In this document: one piece after another, positions 29,275-38,442 of the stretch
Layout: each line of letters begins with the position of its first letter
Numbering within the stretch: position 1 is the stretch's first letter
Made by a program: the position numbers and the translations under genes
Assembly: GCA_946406355.1 (NCBI GenBank)
Contig: CAMJKI010000003.1
Coordinates: forward strand, 1 to 64,000
Length of the DNA: 64,000 nucleotides
From: an uncultured Bacteroidales bacterium
Lineage (GTDB): Bacteria; Bacteroidota; Bacteroidia; Bacteroidales; UBA932
Direction: 5' to 3'
Notes under the pieces: model-generated
Database searches by the model: none
Seen by the model: the letters and a program-made list of their open reading frames with translations, nothing else
What the model was told of the DNA's origin: nothing

Positions 29275-30635
29275 TGCGAAAACTGCCCAACACTTACGTA
29301 CTCATTGCCGCGCTCATTCTCCTTTGCGCGATACTTACCTGGTTCGTTCCGGGCGGACAGTATGTAACGGCCGATGATGGCTCCCTCAGTTATCAGAGCG
29401 TCCCCTCAGCACCCCAGACCTGGCAGGTGTTTTCGGCCATCTATCACGGCTTTGTCAGGCAGGCCGGAATCATCGTGTTCATCCTGGTGGTGGGCGGCGC
29501 TTTCTGGCTGCTCAATGCAACCGGAGCCGTATCAGCCGGAATCAATCGCTTCATCGGCAAGGTGGGAAAGCGGGACAAACTGGTGCTGGCGGCCATTACG
29601 GTGCTGTTTTCCCTGGCCGGCGCCGTCTTCGGGATGAGCGAGGAGACCATTCCTTTCGTGGGCATCGTGGTGCCACTTGTGGTGTCCATGGGCTATGACG
29701 CCTTCATGGGTATGCTGGTGGTGTACGTGGCGTCCAACATCGGCTTTTCCAGCGCTTTCCTGAATCCTTTCACCGTGGGCATCGCGCAGGGAATGGCCGA
29801 TCTTCCCCTTTTCTCCGGCATGGGCTACCGTCTTATCTGCTGGGCTTTCTTTACGGTGCTGCTGGTTGTGGCGGTGTGGATTTACGCCCGGCGGAGCAAG
29901 AGAGAGCCGGCCGATGCAGCATTAATGTCGGAGCTGGATGGGGTGTCCGGGGGACATCGGCCTCCTATTTCGTCTCCCGGCACCCCATCCACCCTCCGCC
30001 TTACCACCCGCCAGGGCTGGATCCTGGCCGTTCTGGGCATCACGGTTATTGCGCTCATCGTGGGCGTTACCTGCTGGGACTGGTACTTGCCGGAAATCAC
30101 CGCCCTCTTCCTGGTAATGGGCATAGTATGCGGCATCATCGCGGGTTTTTCGGCCAACAAGATTGCCGATGAACTCATAGCCGGCGCACGGGACCTCCTT
30201 TCCGCGGCCCTGGTGGTGGGCTTTGCTTCCGGCATCATCGTGATCCTGCAGGACGGACATATTGTGGACACCATCCTCCACGGCATGCAGGAAGGACTGG
30301 ATGGCACGGGCCCGATGGCATCTTTATCGGCCATGTACGGCATCCAGGCCCTCATTAACTTCTTCATTCCCAGCGCCACCGCCAAAGCCGCCATCACCAT
30401 TCCCATCATGGCTCCCTTTGCCGATATGGTGGGCGTCTCCCGTCAGGCCATGGTACTGGCCTTTCAGTTCGGCGACGGCTTCACCAACATGCTTACGCCC
30501 ACCTCGGGCGTGCTGATGGCCGCCCTGGCCATGGCCCGCATTCCCTACTCCCGCTGGCTGGCCTGGATTTGGAAAGCTGTCCTGGTACTGCTGGTCTTGG
30601 GGCTGCTGCTTCTCATTCCCACGTTGTGGGTGTGA
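29274..30635 (+). CDS. YfcC-like / C4-dicarboxylate anaerobic carrier family membrane transporter
   Basis: LTWFVPGGQY, GMSEETIPFVGIVVPLVVSMGYD, SNIGFSSAFLNPFTVGIAQ; multiple TM segments. Confidence 0.82.
   Translation: MRKLPNTYVLIAALILLCAILTWFVPGGQYVTADDGSLSYQSVPSAPQTWQVFSAIYHGFVRQAGIIVFILVVGGAFWLLNATGAVSAGINRFIGKVGKRDKLVLAAITVLFSLAGAVFGMSEETIPFVGIVVPLVVSMGYDAFMGMLVVYVASNIGFSSAFLNPFTVGIAQGMADLPLFSGMGYRLICWAFFTVLLVVAVWIYARRSKREPADAALMSELDGVSGGHRPPISSPGTPSTLRLTTRQGWILAVLGITVIALIVGVTCWDWYLPEITALFLVMGIVCGIIAGFSANKIADELIAGARDLLSAALVVGFASGIIVILQDGHIVDTILHGMQEGLDGTGPMASLSAMYGIQALINFFIPSATAKAAITIPIMAPFADMVGVSRQAMVLAFQFGDGFTNMLTPTSGVLMAALAMARIPYSRWLAWIWKAVLVLLVLGLLLLIPTLWV
29936..29990. repeat. Palindromic element inside the transporter CDS
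   Basis: GGATGGGGTGTCCGGGGGAC ... GTCTCCCGGCACCCCATCC, near-perfect about 19-bp stem, read in frame as LDGVSGGHRPPISSPGTPS. Confidence 0.7.
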
Positions 30636-30693
30636 TAAATTTGTCATTATCAATGGTTTTTCTTACATTTGACAAAAGAAAAACCACATAGTC

Positions 30694-32118
30694 ATGAAAT
30701 ACACTCAGATAATTATGGCTCTGGCCCTTTCGGGTGCCCTTGCCCTGGGCTGCGCTCAAGAGGACAAGACCATTGTCAAAGTAGACGGCGGAAAGATCCT
30801 GGGAGTGGAGACCTCCATTGAAGGCGTTTATGTATTCAAAGGCGTTCCCTATGCCGCTCCTCCCATTGGGAATCGGCGTTGGAAAGAGCCCCAGCCCGTA
30901 ATACCCTGGGACGGCGTAAGGCCGGCCGATGATTTCAGCGCGGCCGCCGTGCAGGACCCGCATATCGGCAATTCAAACCCCTACAACAGCGAATTCTTCT
31001 TCCAGGGAGATCCTCCCTTCAGCGAAGACTGCCTGTACCTTAACGTCTGGACTCCGGCGCCCGGCGAACGCAGCAGGAAACTGCCTGTGGCCATCTGGAT
31101 CCATGGCGGCGCATATACGGGCGGCTGGGGTTTTGAGCCGGAAATGGACGGCAAGGTATGGGGCTCCAAGGATGTTATACTGGTTACCATCAACTACCGT
31201 CTTGGCATCTTCGGTTTCCTGGCACATCCGCTGCTAAGTGAAGAAAGCGAGCACGGCGTTTCCGGCAACTATGGTATCCTGGACCAGATTGCAGCCGTAA
31301 AGTGGGTCCATGACAACATTACCGCCTTTGGAGGAGACCCCAATAACATCACCATCTTCGGCCAGAGCGCCGGAGCCGGCAGCGTAAAGACCCTGGTGAG
31401 TTCTCCGCTCACCGGCAACCTCATCAAAAAGGCCATCATCATGAGCGGCGGCGGTGTGTCCGACAGGCCCTTGCTGCAGGCCACAGGGCTGGAGGAAATT
31501 GCCCAAAGGAGCAAAGAGGTCTTTGACTGGGCCGGTTACGACACCCTGGAAAAGATGCGCGCAGCCTCCACGGAAGAAATCTACAGCCTCCCCAAGCGCT
31601 ATACCGAAAAAACCGGGAAGCCTGCGGGGATCATGACCCGGCCCATTGTGGACGGTTACGTCTCCATCAAGAGCTTTGACGACGCAGCCCGGGACGGTTC
31701 CATCAAGGATATTCCCTACATGATTGGCTTCACCAGGGACGACATGGGCGCCCTGGGGGCCGGAATCGACAGGTTCTGCGAACTCCGGAACGCCACCGGA
31801 ACGCCGGTCTACGCATACCAGTTTGCCCGCCGCCTGCCGGACAGCAAGGAAAAGCCGCACGATATGAAGGGTGCCTTCCACTCCTCCGAACTCTGGTACG
31901 TATTCCATTCCCAGGACCACAGCGACCGTCCCTTCACCCCGCTGGACAAGGTGCTGGCCGATCATGTGAATGACTGTTGGGTAAACTTCGTGAAGACCGG
32001 AGACCCCGGCCGCGGCTGGTTCCCCTATACCCCGGAGCACCCCCTCTATATGGTTTTCCAGCTTACCCCCAACGAGACGGACGACGCCTCCGCGATGATG
32101 TTGCCGTTGGAGCCGTAG
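30694..32118 (+). CDS. Carboxylesterase type B lipoprotein
   Basis: YVFKGVPYAAPPIGNRRWKEPQP, SEDCLYLNVW, GQSAGAGSV. Confidence 0.92.
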   Translation: MKYTQIIMALALSGALALGCAQEDKTIVKVDGGKILGVETSIEGVYVFKGVPYAAPPIGNRRWKEPQPVIPWDGVRPADDFSAAAVQDPHIGNSNPYNSEFFFQGDPPFSEDCLYLNVWTPAPGERSRKLPVAIWIHGGAYTGGWGFEPEMDGKVWGSKDVILVTINYRLGIFGFLAHPLLSEESEHGVSGNYGILDQIAAVKWVHDNITAFGGDPNNITIFGQSAGAGSVKTLVSSPLTGNLIKKAIIMSGGGVSDRPLLQATGLEEIAQRSKEVFDWAGYDTLEKMRAASTEEIYSLPKRYTEKTGKPAGIMTRPIVDGYVSIKSFDDAARDGSIKDIPYMIGFTRDDMGALGAGIDRFCELRNATGTPVYAYQFARRLPDSKEKPHDMKGAFHSSELWYVFHSQDHSDRPFTPLDKVLADHVNDCWVNFVKTGDPGRGWFPYTPEHPLYMVFQLTPNETDDASAMMLPLEP

Positions 32119-32119
32119 G

Positions 32120-32269
32120 TCAGGCTTCTACCCAGCGGAAGACTTTGTCGCCGCGGCGGGGGTGGAGGCGCTCGCCGGGGGCCGATTCCCGGTTCACCAG
32201 GTCCGTGGGCATACCGCCCAGCGGAACAGCCACGGAGCAGCGGACACCCTGGGGACAGGTCTTAGCCAT
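32120..32269 (-). pseudogene. C-terminal fragment of a U32 family peptidase gene, nearly identical to the end of the 40088..41386 gene
   Basis: AKTCPQGVRCSVAVPLGGMPTDLVNRESAPGERLHPRRGDKVFRWVEA; 87-bp exact match 32130-32216 to 41284-41370 in inverted orientation. Confidence 0.9.
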
Positions 32270-32861
32270 AGGCGTAGATGGCGCGGAATTCCTCCTCCGG
32301 CGCCCCGGCAATGAGCGCCCCCATCTGGGCCGAGCAGGCTATGAGCACAGCGGTTTTCAGGCCGATCATCTGCATGTAATCGGCCATCGGCACGCGGTTT
32401 TCGGACTCAAAATCCATGTCCAGCTGCTGGCCGTCGCAAACTTCCGCCGCGGTTTTGGAGAACAGCTCCAGCACTTTGGGCAGCACGGCCGCAGGAGCCT
32501 TGGCCATGCGTTTGTAGGCGTCGATGCACATTACGTCCCCGCTGAGGATGGCGGTGTCCGGACTCCATTTTTTCCATACGGTGTCCTGCCCGCGGCGCAT
32601 GGGGGAACGGTCCATGATGTCGTCGTGAATGAGGGTGAAGGTGTGGAAAACCTCCCGCCCGGCCGCCGGCTCCAGGACTTCCGGAGAAAAGGCGTCTTTA
32701 TACAGGCCGAAGGTGGTAAGGCACAGCCGGGGCCGCAGCCGCTTGCCGCCGATGGCAATCATGTACCGCAGCGGGTCGTAAAGCCCTTTCGGCTCCACCT
32801 GAAACTCAATATTCCGGAAAAGTTCCTTACAACTGATGTCTATCTGGGATTCGCTGATCAT
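32262..32861 (-). pseudogene. Truncated polyprenyl synthetase paralog, ends at AIYAYG*, lacking second Asp-rich motif
   Basis: MISESQIDISCKELF...HDDIMDRSPMRRG...EEEFRAIYAYG*; paralogous to 28306..29274. Confidence 0.88.
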
Positions 32862-32878
32862 GGTATTGTACATTTGTA

Positions 32879-32886
32879 CAAAGATA
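32879..32886 (-). promoter_or_regulatory. -7 element TATCTTTG retained upstream of the truncated polyprenyl synthetase
   Basis: Plus strand CAAAGATA; same arrangement as the intact paralog. Confidence 0.55.
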
Positions 32887-33066
32887 CAAAAATTACTTGT
32901 GGCACGGAATACAATCGGGAATGATACGAGAATAATGTTAGGAAAGGGCCATCTCCGCCAGTGCGGAACTCTACTCGGTAAGATAGTTCCTAGAATACAG
33001 GGACTTGGTTTCAACGCAAGTAATGGAGGCTTTCAATTGCGTATTGGGTGCTGAGATGTCACTCCC

Positions 33067-35073
33067 TTAGAACGCCACGCGCCAACTAAAGTTTGGCATG
33101 ATGGGCAGCAGGGCCAGCATCTTCCAGCCTTCAGCCTGTGCATCATAGTAGAGCATGAAAGGATTAAAATGGTTCGTAAGATTGCAGACGCCAAGATTAA
33201 CGGTATGTTCAGTCCGCTTGATTCGGAACTTGCACTCATAGCCCACATCCAGTCGGAAGACCGTGGGCATGTGGAAGTTGTTGACACCGTCATAGTACTC
33301 TGCTTCTGTTTCGATGTCTGGGATGCGGATATCATAGACAAGCGGCGCACCGTTCTCCCAATGTCCGCTCTGCAAAGTTATCGCTAGGCTGAAACCCTTC
33401 CATCGGCCCAGTATGTTTAAGATGTGCCGACGATCGAACCGAGCATGGAACCTTCCCCCGTCGCATACCGTCGCGAACCCCTCCCGGTCGGTCTTAGAGA
33501 GGGTGTAGGCCGTCCGGACATAAAGATTCCGGCTCTGGTATTCATAGAGAAATTCGCCGCCATAGGAGTTGCCGAAGCCGATATCCACGCTATACTCCCA
33601 TCCAATGAAGGCGTCCGTAAACAGCGTCTGGGCGTACTTGTAATAGACGAGATTGCCCATCCGTTTGTAGTAGCCGCCCAATGAGGCGGAATGCCTGCCC
33701 AAGGTGAGGCTGAGCCCCAGATTCCCCTGAAGAGCAAACTCCGGCGGAGCCGTATTTCCGGAAGGAACGATTACGTCCGTTGACCAGCCGAGCGGGAGGC
33801 CCTCCAAGGTGTGGTAATACTGATGCACATAGTCGGCCGAACCTTCTAGGGCCAATGACTTGGTAAGGTTCCACTTGAAAGAAAGACTCACGTCCGGGCG
33901 GAGATTCATCATACCGTCGGCCATATTCCAGAAGTAGTTTCCCCTTATGGCTGCCTGCATGTGCAACTTCTCTGGGATATCTCGGGTGGCCTGGACATTG
34001 AAAGATAACAGCATCACTCCCTTTCCGGCATGTGTCCCGGTCGGCCCCATGGCGAACCGGGCGTAACGGGCCATGAAGCCATAATTCAGCTTCCAAGCCG
34101 AGTTGCGTCGGGATGAGAAATTGGAAGAAAGCGCGGCTTCAAACATGCTGGAGTTCAGGGATAGGGTGTTGTCCACACCATGGTAGTTCATCTCCTGCTG
34201 CTGCATGCTTTCGTACCTGTTGACATAGACCTGTGCGTCCATTTCGGTCTGGTCAAAGTTCCTGCGGTATTGGAGGATGGCTATCTCGTTGTTCCACCCA
34301 AGGGCATCCCGGCTTCCTTCCACGGTGGTGAAGCTATACTGGTCCAGGCTTAGGAGCGTAGACGCAGATAAGCTGCTGCGGTCATCAATGGCCCAGTGGA
34401 ACTTGCCATAGATGTCCCCGACACCGGTCAGCAAGTTCTGGAAGGTGGCCAGACGGGTGGGAAGCAGATAACGGAAAGCCCTGTACTCTAGCCCGATAGG
34501 CGAGATTCTGGCCGATGCGATGACGGACATCCCGTGTCCGAGAGGCGCTTCCGCACTGGCCCCAGCGAGAAAATTATTGACGGTGCCCTCGGCATGGACT
34601 CTGTCGATGGCAGGGTCGCGCGTGAGGATGTTAAGGTGAGCGGCGGTGAAATTCCCATATTGGCCTTCGAATCCGCCTTTGGAAAGAGATATACTTTCGA
34701 TGACGGCGGACGGAACAGTTGTCGTCAACCCAAGGATATGGGAGTAACCATAGACCGGCACGCCATCAAGGGAGTATAAATTGTTCCCCACGTTACCTCC
34801 ATGGATGTACATGGCGGAAGAGCCGTCAGCTCCTGTCGATACGCCCGGCATCCCCTGTGACCACCGGATTGGGTCTCCTTCGCCCATCGGAGAGATAACC
34901 CCTCGGAGGACGTCGGCACTACTCTCTAGCTTGTTGATAGTGCGCATGATGCTCCGAGTGTCCGTCTTGATTGCAGCACGAAGCGAGTCGGTCCAGGTTG
35001 TTTCCTGTGCGATGGCAAGTCCGGAAAGGAACAAGGGGAGGAAGGATAACAGCCGGAGGGAAACTTTCACCAT
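33067..35073 (-). CDS. TonB-dependent receptor-like outer membrane protein lacking an N-terminal carboxypeptidase-regulatory domain
   Basis: Signal peptide; plug-like YIHGGNVGNNLYSLDGVPVYGYSHILGL; beta-barrel; C-terminal FSWRVAF. Confidence 0.85.
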   Translation of the reverse strand: MVKVSLRLLSFLPLFLSGLAIAQETTWTDSLRAAIKTDTRSIMRTINKLESSADVLRGVISPMGEGDPIRWSQGMPGVSTGADGSSAMYIHGGNVGNNLYSLDGVPVYGYSHILGLTTTVPSAVIESISLSKGGFEGQYGNFTAAHLNILTRDPAIDRVHAEGTVNNFLAGASAEAPLGHGMSVIASARISPIGLEYRAFRYLLPTRLATFQNLLTGVGDIYGKFHWAIDDRSSLSASTLLSLDQYSFTTVEGSRDALGWNNEIAILQYRRNFDQTEMDAQVYVNRYESMQQQEMNYHGVDNTLSLNSSMFEAALSSNFSSRRNSAWKLNYGFMARYARFAMGPTGTHAGKGVMLLSFNVQATRDIPEKLHMQAAIRGNYFWNMADGMMNLRPDVSLSFKWNLTKSLALEGSADYVHQYYHTLEGLPLGWSTDVIVPSGNTAPPEFALQGNLGLSLTLGRHSASLGGYYKRMGNLVYYKYAQTLFTDAFIGWEYSVDIGFGNSYGGEFLYEYQSRNLYVRTAYTLSKTDREGFATVCDGGRFHARFDRRHILNILGRWKGFSLAITLQSGHWENGAPLVYDIRIPDIETEAEYYDGVNNFHMPTVFRLDVGYECKFRIKRTEHTVNLGVCNLTNHFNPFMLYYDAQAEGWKMLALLPIMPNFSWRVAF

Positions 35074-36209
35074 AGTTCTGTTTCTGGGATGGATTCCAAA
35101 TCCACGTTTTCGCCGTCAAAGTCCGTCCGTACGGATACCATGGCTCCGAACACTCCAAGACCGCCCTGAAGATTGGAGTGGATGTTGTCCCTAAGATAAA
35201 TGGAAGAGAGGTCTCCACACTCACGTACTTTCTTGAATTGCCAGGCGTCCTTCAGAAATCGGCCGTAATCCGGCGAGATGGAAGTAAAGAGAAGATATTC
35301 ATCATAATCGATCAGATGATGACCGGAATCATAATACGCCTGATTCATGTAAAATGAACCGCTGATACAGAATGCTTTTGCGTTACGATACTCTTCTTGT
35401 GATACATCATCGTATCCACTGGAAAAAGAATAGAGTGCATCAAGACCTGCGTGATTGTCATTGACACGGGTAATGAACAGGAAATCCTTGTATAACGGCT
35501 TCCCAATCAGATTGGGAAACATGTATGTCCAGACGCCTTCCATACCATAAACCGGACTATCATGATATACATAGGGGGAGCCTTGCCACCCTGTCTCTGT
35601 CCATCTTTTTCCCTCCCCTGACCGCCATTTGGGGTTGCCATCGTAAAACAGTCCAGTTGCGTTGATTTCTTCTACGCCAGGGTAGTCCGTACAAAGCACT
35701 TCCACCGGGCCATATTCACCCGTTTCTTTGTTGCGTTTGATTCCCCGGACAATCAGATATTCGGGCATTCCATCCACATAATAAAAATGGCCGTAAGATG
35801 CATATTTTGGGGTATTTCCATGCCCGATAGCTGCTCGAATCCACTCCACTTTATCCGGCATCTCCTGTTCTGCCCATACTAGGTCATATCCATCGACCCT
35901 CACTTCTAAGCGATACTCATCGCCCGGGATTCCCGAATAGTCGAGGGTCCATAGATTGTCCGCAGCCTTGATAAAACGATGCTCTGTTTCATATTGCTGG
36001 GAAACGTGGATAAGCTTGATATCAGCCTCTTGAATGATTGGAGAAACCAATTCTCCAGGCTCCCTCGTAAGGGAAAGATATAAGTTCTGAACGCCGTCTT
36101 CGGTCAATACAAACTCGACCACCACCTTCCTTTCCACACCAGAATCCAGCGTGGTATCCCGCACACATCCGCTCAGGAGGAGGGTGAGGATGAGAAGTGT
36201 TCTTTTCAT
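35067..36209 (-). CDS. DUF4249-type lipoprotein
   Basis: LLLSGCVRDTTL lipobox; VERKVVVEFVLTEDGVQNLYLSLTR; overlaps the downstream TonB receptor start by 7 nt. Confidence 0.75.
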   Translation of the reverse strand: MKRTLLILTLLLSGCVRDTTLDSGVERKVVVEFVLTEDGVQNLYLSLTREPGELVSPIIQEADIKLIHVSQQYETEHRFIKAADNLWTLDYSGIPGDEYRLEVRVDGYDLVWAEQEMPDKVEWIRAAIGHGNTPKYASYGHFYYVDGMPEYLIVRGIKRNKETGEYGPVEVLCTDYPGVEEINATGLFYDGNPKWRSGEGKRWTETGWQGSPYVYHDSPVYGMEGVWTYMFPNLIGKPLYKDFLFITRVNDNHAGLDALYSFSSGYDDVSQEEYRNAKAFCISGSFYMNQAYYDSGHHLIDYDEYLLFTSISPDYGRFLKDAWQFKKVRECGDLSSIYLRDNIHSNLQGGLGVFGAMVSVRTDFDGENVDLESIPETELW

Positions 36210-36338
36210 GTTGGGCAAATATGGGTAATGCAAGGATCCTACGTAAAGGGAAAAAAAGAAGCCAGAGTATTGGTTATATAAATTATTTCACTTGCAGAAA
36301 GTTCTGGAAATATCTCTACACCTAACGCTTGTGTAAAA

Positions 36339-36557
36339 TTAGGTATAAATATATGTGGAACTTTTAGAGGTGGGTGACGGTGTCAAATTGTTTTTTATAG
36401 TAGCCAGTGGAGATATAGAGTATTCGGAGAGGGAACTTTGCTCTGCAGTCCATGTCTGAGGGGAAATAGATTCTGTGGTAACATCATTGCCCGATAGGGC
36501 TACTCTCTGACAAGTTGTAAAAGCCACAATGGCGAGGAGAAGAGAGAATCCTTTCAA
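36339..36557 (-). CDS. Small putatively secreted peptide of unknown function (72 aa)
   Basis: MKGFSLLLAIVAFTTCQRVALSG signal-like start; TACTTTTG -7 element at 36586-36593. Confidence 0.4.
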   Translation of the reverse strand: MKGFSLLLAIVAFTTCQRVALSGNDVTTESISPQTWTAEQSSLSEYSISPLATIKNNLTPSPTSKSSTYIYT

Positions 36558-36879
36558 AATAGTATTATTTAATCATGTTTTCCCGCAAAAGTATAGATAA
36601 TAATACTATTATCCAAAAAAACATAATTATTTTCTAATTAAACAAATAGCATCATTTTTTTAAAAATGGATTATTATAGATTTGGACAGATTAGGCATTA
36701 TTTTTATTCTGTAATATGCCTCGTCATTTCCCGAGCAAGCGGAACGGAGCGCTGAAAGAAAGTGATTTATACTTTGTCCCCTACTTCCTCATTTCTATCT
36801 TGGAAGGAATCGCAAAAATACATAATAACCGATTCTCAGCGTCCGCAAAACGTAAACGCCTAAGCAGCAAGCAATTGAC

Positions 36880-36915
36880 TGTTTCCCGGTGCAAATAAAA
36901 TTGCACCGGGAAACA
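36880..36915. repeat. Palindromic hairpin, type A copy 1
   Basis: TGTTTCCCGGTGCAA-ATAAAA-TTGCACCGGGAAACA, 15-bp perfect stem. Confidence 0.85.
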
Positions 36916-36953
36916 TTTATTTCACTAACACTCAATTGATTACATTCCGCATA

Positions 36954-37607
36954 CTAGCGGTACAGCTCGCGGAGGACGGAGAGGGAGCGGACGCGGATGG
37001 GCTGGTCGGTGTGGTACTCCAGGTAGCCCAGGAGCGCTTCGCAGAGGGTGCTGCGCTGCTCGCCGGAAAGGGGAAGCAGCATGGACTGGCCGAAATCGGC
37101 CGACAGGAAGGGCTGCAGCAAGGGCGCGTTTTCGCCGGCGAAGGGAGCCACGTCGGCAAAGGTGGGACGGAAGCCCAGGGCGCCGGAGAGCTCCAGCAGA
37201 AAGCGGATGTGGAAGTTGGCAAAATCGGCCTGCAGGGCGTCCAGGGTAAGGATGCTGCCCACGCACCATTCGAACAGGCCGTCCTCGTAGGCGCCTTCCC
37301 GGAGGGTGCGGAACAGCACTTCGGCCAGGAACAGGCTCATGGTGTTTTTGTGCAAGTTGGAACGGATGCCGTTCAGGCTGTCCCGGGCCTGCAGGTTCCG
37401 GATGCTCCAGAGCTCGCTTTTGGGGTTTTCCACCACCTCGGCTTCCAGAATGTTCAGGGGTAGCAACAGCGCCGTACCGGCCTTCCGGGCCGATGGCACC
37501 AGAAAACCGCGCCGCCCCCATTCCTTAGACAGGGTATGCACCACAACAGCGTTTTCCCCCACCTTGGTGGTGGCCAACACTATCAGTTCTGTGGTTCCCC
37601 TGTCCAT
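36954..37607 (-). CDS. recO: DNA repair protein RecO
   Basis: ELIVLATTKVGENAVVVHTLSKEWGRRGFLVP; RecO-like length and organisation. Confidence 0.88.
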   Translation of the reverse strand: MDRGTTELIVLATTKVGENAVVVHTLSKEWGRRGFLVPSARKAGTALLLPLNILEAEVVENPKSELWSIRNLQARDSLNGIRSNLHKNTMSLFLAEVLFRTLREGAYEDGLFEWCVGSILTLDALQADFANFHIRFLLELSGALGFRPTFADVAPFAGENAPLLQPFLSADFGQSMLLPLSGEQRSTLCEALLGYLEYHTDQPIRVRSLSVLRELYR

Positions 37608-37612
37608 GATCT

Positions 37613-38233
37613 CTACCCTTTCAGGTACTCTGCCATAGCCCTTAAGGCCTTTCCGCGGTGTGAGATGGTGTTCTTGAAAGCCTCTCCCAGTTCGCCGTTG
37701 GTCTGGTCCATCCCCTCGGGAATGAACACTGGATCGTAGCCGAAGCCGCCGTCGCCGCGGCGTTCCCGGGCGATGGAGCCTTCCATTACGCCGTCGAAAA
37801 AGTGAATCTCTCCGTTCAGGATCAAGGCTGCGGAAGTGCGAAAACGGGCTTTGCGGGTAGCGTGGGGCGTGGACAGGCCCATTTCCCGCATAATGGATGC
37901 TTCGGCCTCCCGGCGAGCCATTTCCCGCAGCAGTTTGGCCATGTTCCTGTCGGCATTGTGGTCCTCGCCGCTGTAACGGGCCGTCTGCACGCCGGGGCCG
38001 CCGCCCAGGATGTCCACTTCCAGGCCGGAATCGTCGGCAAAGCAGTTGAGTCCGGTTTTCTTATAAATATATTCGGCTTTTTGCAGGGAATTGGCCCTGA
38101 AGGTGTTACCGGTTTCAGGGATTTCTTCGGTGATGCCTGCCTCGGCGGCAGTAATTATATCAAAGCCTTTTCCCAGGATTTCGGCAGCTTCGCGCACTTT
38201 TCCCGGATTGGCAGTTGCAAATACTAATTTCAT
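37613..38233 (-). CDS. rdgB: XTP/dITP diphosphatase (HAM1/RdgB)
   Basis: MKLVFATANPGKVREA, FADDSGLEVDILGGGPGVQTARYSG, GFGYDPVFIPEG. Confidence 0.93.
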   Translation of the reverse strand: MKLVFATANPGKVREAAEILGKGFDIITAAEAGITEEIPETGNTFRANSLQKAEYIYKKTGLNCFADDSGLEVDILGGGPGVQTARYSGEDHNADRNMAKLLREMARREAEASIMREMGLSTPHATRKARFRTSAALILNGEIHFFDGVMEGSIARERRGDGGFGYDPVFIPEGMDQTNGELGEAFKNTISHRGKALRAMAEYLKG

Positions 38234-38403
38234 AACGTCTATTCCTCTTCTATCTCACAGGCCTCCGCCCCCCTCTCCTCATGCAGATATGCCCACGTTA
38301 TCCTCTCCCTACATCCCTCCCCTCGGGGGAGGGACTGGCCTTTGGCCTTAAGGTATTAAAACACTAAAATAATAAATCGGCGGCAAAGATAGCTATTTTT
38401 TCT

Positions 38404-38411
38404 TATCTTTG
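38404..38411 (+). promoter_or_regulatory. -7 element TATCTTTG for the S41 peptidase gene
   Basis: TATCTTTG, 31 nt before the probable start at 38443. Confidence 0.55.
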
Positions 38412-38442
38412 TTCTTTGGCATTGATGTTGCCTTATCTTATA

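Noticed and set aside
36716-36898. 60-aa + strand ORF
   Set aside because: No ribosome-site or family evidence, and its 3' end runs into the hairpin at 36880.
38270-38345. CCCTCCCCTCGGGGGAGGG palindrome between rdgB and the S41 peptidase gene
   Set aside because: Short, imperfect and of a type frequent in these genomes; no second copy recognised in the window.
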